A stretch of DNA of 6,395 nt from an uncultured Clostridium sp. (GTDB taxonomy: Bacteria; Bacillota_A; Clostridia; TANB77; CAG-508), in contig CAJKKA010000094.1 of the NCBI GenBank assembly GCA_905200315.1, forward strand, positions 1 through 6,395, written 5' to 3'. The notes below the pieces were generated by a model, which was not told where the DNA came from, made no database searches, and worked only from the letters and a program-made list of their open reading frames with translations. The position numbers and the translations under genes were made by a program. Below, in pieces: positions 1 to 5,960 of the stretch (position 1 is its first letter; every line of letters starts with the position of its first letter).

Positions 1-1
1 A

Positions 2-619
2 GAAGTATTTGCTTTAGATAAGGAATTAACAATAAAAGAAGTAATAGATATTTTGTTAGAAGACACAAGATACAGCAGAATTCCTGTATATGAGGAAACA
101 ATAGATAACATAGTTGGAATAGTATATATAAAAGACATTTTGCTTTCAAAAAAAGATGAAAATAGAAAAATAAAAGAATTAATGAAAAAAGCATATTATG
201 TTCCGGAAACAATAACCGTAGATAAACTATTTGAAGAAATGCGAAAAAACAAAAAACAAATATCAATAGTAATAGAAGAACATGGTGGAACCTCTGGAAT
301 AGTAACAATGGAAGACATACTAGAAGAAATAGTTGGCGAAATATATGATGAATATGATGCTTTAGAAAACAAAGTAGTAGAGATAGATTCAAATACCTAC
401 TTAATAGACGGAAGTTTAGCAGTATATGATTTAGAAAAAATATTTGATGTAGAAATACCAGAGGGAGATTACGATACAATATCAGGTTATTTAATAGATT
501 TATTGGGCAGAATACCAAAGACAAAAGAAAACATAATAATAGAAACAGATCAGCTAGATTTTAAGGTTGAAAAGGTGAAAAATAAAAAAATAGTGCAAGT
601 AAAAGTTTGTAAAAAGTAA
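2..619 (+). CDS. HlyC/CorC-family CBS-domain membrane protein, C-terminal part (5' end outside window)
   Basis: The frame is open from the left edge, so the start and the membrane domain lie outside. The 205 visible residues begin with EVFALDKE, the segment that in this family directly follows the PRT end of the N-terminal transmembrane (DUF21/CNNM-type) domain. Residues 1 to about 50 form the first CBS domain (SRIPVYEE, IVGIVYIKDIL). Residues about 55-115 form the second, with the hallmark EEHGGTSGIVTMEDILEEIVGEI beginning near residue 92. Residues about 120-205 are the transporter-associated domain (YLIDGSLAVYDLEKIF, DTISGYLIDLLGRIP). Members are integral membrane proteins with cytoplasmic CBS domains that bind adenine nucleotides. 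CorC/CNNM relatives act in Mg2+ or other cation efflux, and older annotations call them hemolysins. The substrate cannot be deduced here. A TTG at 53 is internal to the first CBS domain and is not a start. Family assignment is secure; transport function is inferred from relatives. Confidence 0.93.
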   Translation, partial: EVFALDKELTIKEVIDILLEDTRYSRIPVYEETIDNIVGIVYIKDILLSKKDENRKIKELMKKAYYVPETITVDKLFEEMRKNKKQISIVIEEHGGTSGIVTMEDILEEIVGEIYDEYDALENKVVEIDSNTYLIDGSLAVYDLEKIFDVEIPEGDYDTISGYLIDLLGRIPKTKENIIIETDQLDFKVEKVKNKKIVQVKVCKK

Positions 620-635
620 AAAATATTGAAAAAAG

Positions 636-664
636 TAGACTTTAATTAATTTATAAGGTATAAT
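636..664 (+). promoter_or_regulatory. Candidate sigma-A promoter for the SCIFF gene
   Basis: A perfect TATAAT at 659-664 is preceded, after 17 bases, by TAGACT at 636-641 (four of six matches to TTGACA). Transcription would begin near 671, giving a leader of about 37 bases. This suggests the peptide gene is transcribed separately from the upstream CBS-domain gene, which has no obvious terminator. Seen as sequence match only. Confidence 0.55.
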
Positions 665-707
665 AAAAAAGTAACTGTTAACTTTCTTTTTAGAAAGGAG
701 TAGAAAT

Positions 708-863
708 ATGAAGCATATTAAGACAATTAACAAAGCCAATTTAGCAGAATCTGCTAAAAAAGGTGGCTGTGGCAAATGCCAGGCTTCATGCCAATCTGCT
801 TGCAAAACATCTTGCACAGTTGGAAATCAGAGATGTAAAAGAAAAGAGGATAGCCAACATTAA
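708..863 (+). CDS. scfA: SCIFF ranthipeptide precursor (six cysteines in forty-five residues)
   Basis: This 51-residue ORF starts at ATG 708, seven bases after the ribosome binding site GAAAGGAG (693-700). The N-terminus MKHIKTINKANL is the conserved SCIFF leader. Six cysteines follow at residues 21, 24, 28, 32, 36 and 43, with spacing C-x2-C-x3-C-x3-C-x3-C-x6-C, and the core contains SCQSACKTSCTVGNQ. SCIFF peptides are substrates of radical SAM/SPASM enzymes that join a cysteine to a non-alpha carbon of another residue, forming a ranthipeptide. In the characterised clostridial CteA the link is between Cys32 and Thr37, and both residues occupy those positions here. The usual partner scfB, which normally follows directly, is absent: a terminator, repeats and a convergent gene come next. 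The tail after Cys43 (KRKEDSQH) is charged. The mature peptide's role is not settled; signalling or metabolic control has been proposed in clostridia. Family assignment is very secure. Confidence 0.96.
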   Translation: MKHIKTINKANLAESAKKGGCGKCQASCQSACKTSCTVGNQRCKRKEDSQH

Positions 864-892
864 AAAGCAAAAAGTTTTGCACACAAAAATGG

Positions 893-921
893 GAGGACCA
901 ATTATTTATTGGTCCTCTTTT
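893..921 (+). terminator. Rho-independent terminator of the SCIFF gene
   Basis: A perfect 10-bp stem, GAGGACCAAT (893-902) with ATTGGTCCTC (908-917), has a five-base loop and is followed by TTTT. It lies 29 bases after the SCIFF stop codon. On the other strand the stem is followed by CCCATTTTTG, so it may also stop transcription arriving from the convergent gene at 1090-2331. Confidence 0.88.
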
Positions 922-923
922 CA

Positions 924-1000
924 TATTATAGGAAATTTCTGTTTTGTATGTAGGGGTCGGCGTCCTTAGGGAGACCAGCGTGGCGAAGCCACTTTTTTAT
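924..1000 (+). repeat. GC-rich interspersed repeat, tandem unit A
   Basis: The unit begins TATTATAGG, continues through a T-rich stretch into GTAGGGGTCGGCGTCC, then a variable centre, and ends with GTGGCGAAGCCAC (980-992) followed by six Ts. The last part is a 5-bp stem with a GAA loop and a U-run, so it looks like a small terminator. A weak GGTC...GACC pairing occupies the centre. Base composition is clearly richer in G+C than the adjoining genes. The first 38 bases from 928 match unit B at 34 positions, and the final 21 bases match exactly. Bases 924-956 match 5848-5880 at 30 of 33 positions. No coding function is evident. Confidence 0.8.
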
Positions 1001-1003
1001 GTA

Positions 1004-1074
1004 ATAGGAAAGTTCTGTTTTTAGTGTAGGGGTCGGCGTCCCCGACGACCCGGGTGGCGAAGCCACTTTTTTAT
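1004..1074 (+). repeat. GC-rich interspersed repeat, tandem unit B
   Basis: This is the second copy of the preceding unit, offset by 76 bases on its left side and 74 on its right because of a small length difference in the variable centre. It starts ATAGGAAAG, carries the same GTAGGGGTCGGCGTCC core (1027-1042), and ends with the identical hairpin GTGGCGAAGCCAC (1054-1066) and six Ts. Its centre can pair GGTCG (1031-1035) with CGACC (1046-1050). Beyond it, TTTTGATGTAGAGG (1077-1090 region) resembles the beginning of the core again and may be a third, degenerate copy running into the stop codon of the next gene. Confidence 0.8.
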
Positions 1075-1089
1075 ATTTTGATGTAGAGG

Positions 1090-2331
1090 TTAGTCTGATA
1101 ATAAGTTAATTTCTTGAAAGTGTATACCAGAGCCAAAAGTAAAGTCATAAGTTCCTTTAATTTTTATTTGAGTACAATTTTCAGGAACAATAACATTTTT
1201 TGATGACTGTAGCCAATTATTGCTGGTTTTTAGTAATAAGTTAGAATTCTTATCATAAAAATATATTGTACAATGCCAATTATCGCTAGAATAACCAGTA
1301 ATAAGAAACTGAATAGTTTTTCCTATAGCACTTTTATCCACATTTAATATACGGGTTCCATCAATATATTTACTTGTATTTATATTTGAATCATACCATT
1401 CTGAATGAATAGCATTTTTTGCACGTGCATTTACTAACAATTTACTTTGAGTATATAATCCTGATTCTTTTTTTACACTTTTTGCTAAAATTAGAGGTTT
1501 GTTAGAGGTTATAGTTCCTGTGTATATATTCCATGTATTTCCATTATCTAAGCTATAATAATTAATTATATCTTCCTTAGAATCATAATTGATAGAAATA
1601 TTGCTATTTAATAATATTCCTTTATCTGTTAATATAGGATAATCATCAACATCTAAAACAGTAATTGACGGAGCAGAAGGAATATCTAAATCTAAATTTG
1701 CAATATCTTTAGAAATTAATACTTCATTGTTATCTTTATCTAATCCTTTAGCATATATTGTTATTGTTGATTTATCAGAATTGTATAATTTCTTATTTAA
1801 TATGTCATATGAGTTTATAGAAAATGGCTTTGAGTAATTTTGCCAAGTTCCATTTTCCCCAATTTTATATTGAGTTATATAAAAATAAGAGCTTGGTGAT
1901 AAAATTGAAATATCTAGAGATGTTTTTTGTGTTAAACTATTATCATAATCAATTTTTAAGATATTATCTATGAAATCTTGGTTTATTAATATTTTTTTAT
2001 CTATTGTGTTATTGTTTTGTGATTTTATATGAAAAGTGTATTCTTCGTTAAATTTTGCACTATAATCTATACTTATTTTGTTTTTTCCATATCCAGAAAT
2101 TTGATAGTCTGTATTAGGAATTGTAATAGTTTCTATACCATTTTCATCATAAAAAGTTATAAGAAGTTGATAAATATTATTTTTATTAGAATGCAATATT
2201 ATTGATGTACTAATAGTTTCCTTTTTGCTTTTAGAAATAGGATTGATTAAATGATTTTTAAAATTAAAAATAAAAGTAATGATAATAATAGCAATTAAAA
2301 CAAATAAAATTAATAATATTTTTTTCTTCAT
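1090..2331 (-). CDS. Exported or membrane-anchored beta-rich protein with Ig-like repeats, function unknown
   Basis: The 413-residue product starts at ATG 2331-2329, nine bases after AAGGAG (2341-2346). Residues 1-3 are lysines and about 5-23 form one strongly hydrophobic helix (ILLILFVLIAIIIITFIF). This is an uncleaved anchor or a signal peptide; no lipobox cysteine is seen, so most of the protein should lie outside the membrane. Two segments share a pattern common in bacterial Ig-like/OmpL47-type modules: YKIGENGTWQNYSKPFSI (155-172) and YYSLDNGNTWNIYTGTIT (258-275), each followed by strands with an AK motif (YAKGLD near 193; LAKSV near 282). The C-terminal 90 residues (from YIDGTRILNVD) look like a separate beta-sandwich domain. 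The only two cysteines, 354 and 386, lie there and could form a disulfide. No catalytic motif, sortase signal or known family is recognised. It is convergent with the SCIFF gene and downstream of leuS, but has its own promoter. A surface or ligand-binding role is inference. Confidence 0.85.
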   Translation of the reverse strand: MKKKILLILFVLIAIIIITFIFNFKNHLINPISKSKKETISTSIILHSNKNNIYQLLITFYDENGIETITIPNTDYQISGYGKNKISIDYSAKFNEEYTFHIKSQNNNTIDKKILINQDFIDNILKIDYDNSLTQKTSLDISILSPSSYFYITQYKIGENGTWQNYSKPFSINSYDILNKKLYNSDKSTITIYAKGLDKDNNEVLISKDIANLDLDIPSAPSITVLDVDDYPILTDKGILLNSNISINYDSKEDIINYYSLDNGNTWNIYTGTITSNKPLILAKSVKKESGLYTQSKLLVNARAKNAIHSEWYDSNINTSKYIDGTRILNVDKSAIGKTIQFLITGYSSDNWHCTIYFYDKNSNLLLKTSNNWLQSSKNVIVPENCTQIKIKGTYDFTFGSGIHFQEINLLSD

Positions 2332-2362
2332 AAGTGTAAGCTCCTTTATAATAATTAAATAT

Positions 2363-2371
2363 AGTATAGCA
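2363..2371 (-). promoter_or_regulatory. Candidate extended -10 promoter for the Ig-like protein gene
   Basis: Read on the minus strand, TGCTATACT is an extended -10 (TGn plus TATACT, 2363-2368). It would start transcription about 25 bases before the ATG. The -35 position holds only a T-run, the U-tract of the leuS terminator, so the call rests on the extended -10 element. Very A/T-rich surroundings limit confidence. Confidence 0.4.
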
Positions 2372-2384
2372 TAATATATTATAT

Positions 2385-2425
2385 AAAAAAAGAGAAATCC
2401 ATTTATTGATAAGATGAATTTCTCT
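2385..2425 (-). terminator. Rho-independent terminator of leuS
   Basis: On the minus strand a 12-bp stem pairs 2414-2425 with 2391-2402. It contains one G-U wobble, has an 11-base loop, and is followed by a run of seven Ts that begins at the end of the stem. It begins eight bases after the leuS stop codon. It separates leuS transcription from the gene at 1090-2331. Confidence 0.88.
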
Positions 2426-2432
2426 TTCTCAG

Positions 2433-4844
2433 TTATTTTACAACTATATTGTAAATTTTATTTTTTACATAAATTTCTTTAACAACTTGCTTTCCATCTA
2501 ATTTAGAATCTATTTCATTATGAACTTTTTCTTTTACAATAGCTTCTTCAGAATCTTTTTGGACATCTATAGTTCCCTTTAATTTTCCATTAAATTGAAT
2601 TGCTATTGTAACAGTATCATCTATTGTTTTAGATTCATCAAAACTTGGCCATTCATATGTTGAAATATCTTCTTCAAATCCAGCAATTTTGTTTAGTTCT
2701 TCAGTAATGTGTGGAGCAAATGGATTTAACAATGTAATAAATGTTTTTAATTCAGCTTTATTTATTCTTTTTAGTTTATAAAATTCATTAACCATTGTCA
2801 TAAATGTAGAAACACAAGTATTAAACTTCATTTCTTCTATATCGTTTGTAACTTTTTTAATAGATTTATGCATTGTTTTTTCCATTTCAGAAGAATATGC
2901 ATCTCCATCAATTAAAATTGTTTGTAAATTCCAAACTCTATCTAGGAATTTAGAACATCCACGAATACTATCCATACTCCAAGCTGCAGATTGGTCAAAT
3001 GGTCCCATAAACATTTCATAAACTCTAAAAGTATCTGCACCAAATTCATCTACAATGTCATCTGGATTGATAACATTACCTTTGGATTTACTCATTTTTT
3101 CACCATTATCACCTAAAATCATACCATGAGAAGTACGTTTTTGATATGGCTCTTTTGTTGGAACAACACCAATATCATATAAAAATTTATGCCAGAATCT
3201 TGAATATAGTAAGTGTAGAGTTGTATGCTCCATACCACCATTATACCAGTCAACAGGTGACCAATATTCTAAAGCTTCTTTTGAAGCTAAAGATTTATCG
3301 TTGTGTGGGTCCATATATCTTAAGAAATACCAAGATGAACCAGCCCACTGAGGCATTGTATCTGTTTCTCTTTTAGCAGGTGCTCCACAATGTGGACATG
3401 TTGTATTAATCCAATCTGTCATTTTTGCAAGTGGAGATTCTCCATTTTCTCCAGGTTCAAAATCTTCTACTTCTGGTAATTGAAGTGGTAATTCTTCTTC
3501 AGGTATTGGAACCCATCCACATTTTTCACAATGAACCATTGGAATAGGCTCTCCCCAATAACGTTGTCTAGAAAATACCCAATCACGTAATTTATAATTA
3601 ACTTTTTTTGCTCCAATATTATGTTCTTCTAAATATTCAATAACTTTTTTCTTAGCATCTTTTACTTCAAGACCATTTAAAAATCCAGAATTAATAAGTT
3701 TTCCTGTGGATACATCTGTGAATGCTTCTTTGCTTAAATCAACATTATCCCCATCTACAACTTGAATAATTGGTAAATTGAATTTTGTAGCAAATTCATA
3801 GTCTCTTGTATCATGTGCAGGGACAGCCATTATAGCACCAGTTCCATATGTACTTAAAACATAATCAGAAATCCAAACTGGAATTTCAGTTCCAGTTAAA
3901 GGATTAATAGCTTTAATTCCTTTAATTTCTACACCAGTTTTATCTTTGTTAATTTCTGCTCTTTCAAAATCAGATTTTAAACTTGCTTGTTTTTTATAAT
4001 CTTCAATTTCATCCATATTGGTAATTTTTGAAGAATATTTTTCTATTAATTTATGTTCAGGAGCAATTACCATATATGTTGCACCAAATAAAGTGTCTGG
4101 TCTTGTTGTGTAAACTGTAAGCTCATCTTCTGTTCCAGAAATTTTGAATTTAACTTCAGCACCTTCACTTCTACCAATCCAGTTCTTTTGTTGAGTTTTA
4201 ATTTTGTCTAAAAAGTCTAGGTTATCTAAATCATCAATTAATCTTTGTGCATATTCGGTAATTTTAAGCATCCATTCAGATTTTTCTTTTTGAACAACAG
4301 GGCTACCGCATCTTTCACAAACACCATTTACAACTTCTTCGTTTGCTAAGCCAACTTTACAACCAGTGCAAAAGTTAATAGGCATTGTTGTTTTATAAGC
4401 AAGTCCTTTTTTGAATAATTGTATAAAAATCCATTGAGTCCATTTATAATAATTTGGATCTGTTGTATTTATTTCTCTTGACCAATCAAAAGAAAAACCA
4501 ATAGATTTTAATTGCTCTTTAAAATGTGCAATGTTTTTCTCTGTTGTAATTTTTGGATGAACATGATTTTTAATAGCAAAGTTTTCTGCAGGTAAACCAA
4601 AAGCATCAAAACCAATTGGAAACAAAACATTGTAACCTTGCATTCTTCTTTTTCTTGCAATAATATCAAGAGCAGTATAACTTCTAGGGTGACCAACATG
4701 CAAACCTTGTCCAGAAGGATAAGGAAATTCTATTAAACCATACCATTTTTTAGGATTAGTAAAGCTAGAATCAGCATTAAAAGTACCTTCTTTATACCAC
4801 TTTTCTTGCCACTTTTTTTCTACTTCTTTAAAATTATAAGCCAT
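2433..4844 (-). CDS. leuS: Leucyl-tRNA synthetase
   Basis: The 803-residue class I aminoacyl-tRNA synthetase charges tRNA-Leu with leucine in the cytoplasm using ATP; its length is normal for bacterial LeuRS. The N-terminus [16 protein letters not shown] is typical. The HIGH signature appears as HVGH (49-52), after PYPSGQGL, and KMSKS at 583-587. A zinc-ribbon-like CxxC pair sits at C159/C162 and C176/C179. The CP1 editing domain has [11 protein letters not shown] from residue 246 and [10 protein letters not shown] from 339, with Asp345 as the conserved aspartate that recognises mischarged amino acids. A second pair, C439/C442 and C483/C486, lies near the catalytic core. The anticodon-binding and C-terminal domains (about 600-803) are complete. 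The start at 4844 follows GGAGG (minus strand, 4855-4859) by ten bases. The frame is open further upstream to an ATG at 5009, but that 55-residue hydrophobic extension lies beyond the promoter and has no family counterpart. All key motifs are intact. Confidence 0.98.
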   Translation of the reverse strand: MAYNFKEVEKKWQEKWYKEGTFNADSSFTNPKKWYGLIEFPYPSGQGLHVGHPRSYTALDIIARKRRMQGYNVLFPIGFDAFGLPAENFAIKNHVHPKITTEKNIAHFKEQLKSIGFSFDWSREINTTDPNYYKWTQWIFIQLFKKGLAYKTTMPINFCTGCKVGLANEEVVNGVCERCGSPVVQKEKSEWMLKITEYAQRLIDDLDNLDFLDKIKTQQKNWIGRSEGAEVKFKISGTEDELTVYTTRPDTLFGATYMVIAPEHKLIEKYSSKITNMDEIEDYKKQASLKSDFERAEINKDKTGVEIKGIKAINPLTGTEIPVWISDYVLSTYGTGAIMAVPAHDTRDYEFATKFNLPIIQVVDGDNVDLSKEAFTDVSTGKLINSGFLNGLEVKDAKKKVIEYLEEHNIGAKKVNYKLRDWVFSRQRYWGEPIPMVHCEKCGWVPIPEEELPLQLPEVEDFEPGENGESPLAKMTDWINTTCPHCGAPAKRETDTMPQWAGSSWYFLRYMDPHNDKSLASKEALEYWSPVDWYNGGMEHTTLHLLYSRFWHKFLYDIGVVPTKEPYQKRTSHGMILGDNGEKMSKSKGNVINPDDIVDEFGADTFRVYEMFMGPFDQSAAWSMDSIRGCSKFLDRVWNLQTILIDGDAYSSEMEKTMHKSIKKVTNDIEEMKFNTCVSTFMTMVNEFYKLKRINKAELKTFITLLNPFAPHITEELNKIAGFEEDISTYEWPSFDESKTIDDTVTIAIQFNGKLKGTIDVQKDSEEAIVKEKVHNEIDSKLDGKQVVKEIYVKNKIYNIVVK

Positions 4845-4883
4845 ACTAAAAAAGCCTCCATTCTCTAAATAAATTTGATTGTA

Positions 4884-4912
4884 ATTATATAACATCAAAT
4901 AAAAGATTTCAA
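4884..4912 (-). promoter_or_regulatory. Sigma-A promoter of leuS
   Basis: On the minus strand TTGAAA (4907-4912) and TATAAT (4884-4889) are separated by exactly 17 bases, close to the ideal sigma-A promoter. Transcription would begin near 4877, leaving a leader of only about 33 bases that contains the GGAGG site. Such a leader is too short for a T-box riboswitch, and none of the T-box consensus is seen. This promoter position also fixes the leuS start at 4844. Confidence 0.75.
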
Positions 4913-4990
4913 GAATTTTAGAATTATTTAAGCTAATATTGTTACAGTTTAAAAAAATGTTAACAAAAAATAGAATAAGAATTGTGTAGA

Positions 4991-5007
4991 GGAACACAGT
5001 GTGCTCC
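4991..5007. promoter_or_regulatory. Imperfect 17-bp palindrome between leuS and the uracil-DNA glycosylase gene
   Basis: GGAACACAGTGTGCTCC reads almost the same on both strands: eight-base half-sites about a central G, with one mismatched pair. It stands out as a GC-rich island in a divergent intergenic region made mostly of A and T. It is placed about 80 bases upstream of the leuS -35 and about 80 bases upstream of the glycosylase -10. It could be a repressor operator, but its owner is unknown and chance cannot be excluded. Confidence 0.35.
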
Positions 5008-5088
5008 ATAAATTATTTTTAGTTTATTTTTTGTCTATTAAATGTATTGTAAATATAAATATTTTAATGTAAAATAAATAAAATTACA

Positions 5089-5094
5089 TATAAT
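5089..5094 (+). promoter_or_regulatory. Candidate -10 element for the uracil-DNA glycosylase gene
   Basis: A perfect TATAAT lies 24 bases before the start codon and 13 bases before the GGAGG site. It would give a very short leader starting near 5101. No convincing -35 is seen at the right distance; TTAATG at 5064-5069 is 19 bases away. In such A/T-rich DNA this is a moderate call. Confidence 0.4.
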
Positions 5095-5117
5095 ATACAG
5101 AAAAAATGGAGGAATAA

Positions 5118-5669
5118 ATGTACGATAATTGGGAAGAACTAGAAAAATCAATAATCAATTGTAAAAAATGTAAATTATGTGATAATAGAAAAAACATAGT
5201 ATTTGGAGTTGGCAACAAAAATGCAGATATAATGTTTATAGGAGAAGGTCCAGGAGCAGACGAAGATTTACAAGGGATTCCATTTGTAGGAAAAGCGGGA
5301 AAACTTATGGATAAAGCATTTCAAGGGTTAGAAATAAATAGAGAAGAAGTATATATTGCAAATATTGTGAAATGTAGACCACCTAAGAATAGGGTACCAG
5401 AAGCGGATGAAAGTAAAGCATGTTTAGATTATTTACGAAATCAAGTAATATTAGTAAAACCAAAAATAATAGTATTACTGGGAAGCACTGCATTAAAAAA
5501 TATATTAGGTGAAGAATACAAAATATCTCAAGCTAGAGGGAAATGGATAGAAAAAAATGGAATAAAATATATGCCAACATGGCACCCCGCAGCACTGTTA
5601 AGAGACGAAACAAAAAAAATAGAATTTTGGGAAGATTTAAAAGAAGTAACAAAAATTTATAAAAAATAA
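5118..5669 (+). CDS. udg: Family 4 (iron-sulfur) uracil-DNA glycosylase
   Basis: This 183-residue enzyme removes uracil from DNA, arising from cytosine deamination or dUTP incorporation, and starts base-excision repair. The four cysteines that hold the [4Fe-4S] cluster in family 4 are at residues 15, 18, 86 and 102. Motif 1 is GEGPGADED (42-50), contacting DNA and the uracil pocket, followed by the conserved [26 protein letters not shown] (80-92) carries the third cluster cysteine. LLGSTAL (120-126) and the catalytic-loop motif WHPAALLR (155-162), with His156, complete the family signature. Length matches the bacterial members, usually about 180-220 residues. ATG 5118 follows GGAGG (5108-5112) by five bases; the N-terminus ([14 protein letters not shown]) fits other family members. 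The gene stands alone, divergent from leuS. No stop, frameshift or missing key residue is seen. Confidence 0.96.
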   Translation: MYDNWEELEKSIINCKKCKLCDNRKNIVFGVGNKNADIMFIGEGPGADEDLQGIPFVGKAGKLMDKAFQGLEINREEVYIANIVKCRPPKNRVPEADESKACLDYLRNQVILVKPKIIVLLGSTALKNILGEEYKISQARGKWIEKNGIKYMPTWHPAALLRDETKKIEFWEDLKEVTKIYKK

Positions 5670-5717
5670 ATATCTTAAAAATTTATAGTGAAACGAAACT
5701 TGCATTGAATGAATATT

Positions 5718-5800
5718 GGAAATTAGAGGTTGGAGGTTTGAAATTAAAGCAAATATTCAAAGGGATTCCTCTAAATTACAACTTTTAACCTCAAATTGAA
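5718..5800. repeat. Large imperfect inverted repeat after the uracil-DNA glycosylase gene
   Basis: The left arm (about 5718-5754) and the reverse complement of the right arm (about 5766-5800) align along some 36 bases with roughly two-thirds identity and one gap. The best block is AATTAGAGGTT (5721-5731) against AACCTCAAATT (5787-5797), ten of eleven. The left arm also holds a small heptad duplication, AGAGGTT followed by GGAGGTT. The transcript could fold into a long imperfect hairpin, but no U-run follows, so it is not a standard terminator. No coding potential is seen from 5670 to 5958. Confidence 0.45.
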
Positions 5801-5816
5801 AGAGAAAAAGAAATGA

Positions 5817-5838
5817 TGGTCGACAGAGGCGTCGACCA
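5817..5838 (-). repeat. GGTCGAC hairpin, reverse-oriented copy of the GTAGGGGTCG core
   Basis: TGGTCGAC (5817-5824) and GTCGACCA (5831-5838) form a perfect 8-bp stem with a six-base loop. Read on the minus strand from about 5842, the sequence is GTAGTGGTCGACGCC. This matches the GTAGGGGTCGGCGTCC core of the units at 924-1074 apart from a few bases, followed by the same closing GACC arm. It is thus probably a degenerate copy in the opposite orientation. Confidence 0.55.
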
Positions 5839-5847
5839 CTACAACGT

Positions 5848-5920
5848 TATTATAGGAAATTTATGCTTTGGATGTAGGGGACGTTGACATCTACATTCAA
5901 AACAAAAATCACCTATAATA
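5848..5920. repeat. 73-bp inverted-repeat element related to the tandem units (MITE-like)
   Basis: The ends are exact inverted repeats, TATTATAGG (5848-5856) and CCTATAATA (5912-5920). The full arms, 5848-5877 and 5891-5920, match at 25 of 30 positions around a 13-base centre. The left arm plus the next three Gs is 30/33 identical to 924-956. Ends of the form TA-TTATAGG...CCTATAA-TA would fit a small nonautonomous element flanked by a TA duplication, but the TA can equally be part of the palindrome. No transposase is present in the window. Confidence 0.6.
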
Positions 5921-5921
5921 T

Positions 5922-5960
5922 AAAAAAAGAATTAAAATGCGAAAGCATTTTAATTCTTTT
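5922..5960 (-). terminator. Strong hairpin terminator of the minus-strand gene at the right edge, possibly bidirectional
   Basis: A perfect 16-bp stem pairs 5925-5940 with 5945-5960 around a four-base loop (GAAA on the plus strand, TTTC on the minus strand). On the minus strand it runs into seven Ts (5922-5928), and its base overlaps the stop codon at 5959-5961. On the plus strand the stem is followed by AAATTTTTT, so it may also stop read-through from the uracil-DNA glycosylase gene, which has no other clear terminator. Confidence 0.85.

Noticed and set aside
554..817. Minus-strand open frame overlapping the CBS-domain gene end and the SCIFF gene
   Set aside because: It lies antisense to two clearly real genes, has low-complexity Phe/Leu/Lys content from A/T-rich DNA, and no ribosome site.
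763..969. Plus-strand open frame through the SCIFF gene, its terminator and repeat unit A
   Set aside because: It is out of frame with the SCIFF peptide, which has conserved residues and a ribosome site; this frame crosses a terminator and noncoding repeats.
980..1066. The GTGGCGAAGCCAC hairpins as tRNA or small RNA genes
   Set aside because: Stems are only five base pairs, there is no cloverleaf, and no promoter precedes them; they are better described as part of the repeat.
924..1074. CRISPR array
   Set aside because: Only two units exist, repeats are imperfect and about 75 bases long, and there are no spacers or cas genes.
3146..3376. Plus-strand open frame inside leuS
   Set aside because: It is antisense to a conserved part of LeuRS with no ribosome site or recognisable product.
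4508..4699. Minus-strand open frame in another frame inside leuS
   Set aside because: It overlaps the essential N-terminal catalytic region of LeuRS; its Leu-rich content is a frame shadow.
4845..5009. Possible 55-residue hydrophobic N-terminal extension of LeuRS
   Set aside because: A strong promoter and GGAGG site lie inside it, LeuRS homologues begin at MAYNF-like sequence, and LeuRS is cytoplasmic.
4845..5117. T-box riboswitch upstream of leuS
   Set aside because: No AGGGTGG-type T-box sequence or specifier stem is seen, and the promoter leaves only a short leader.
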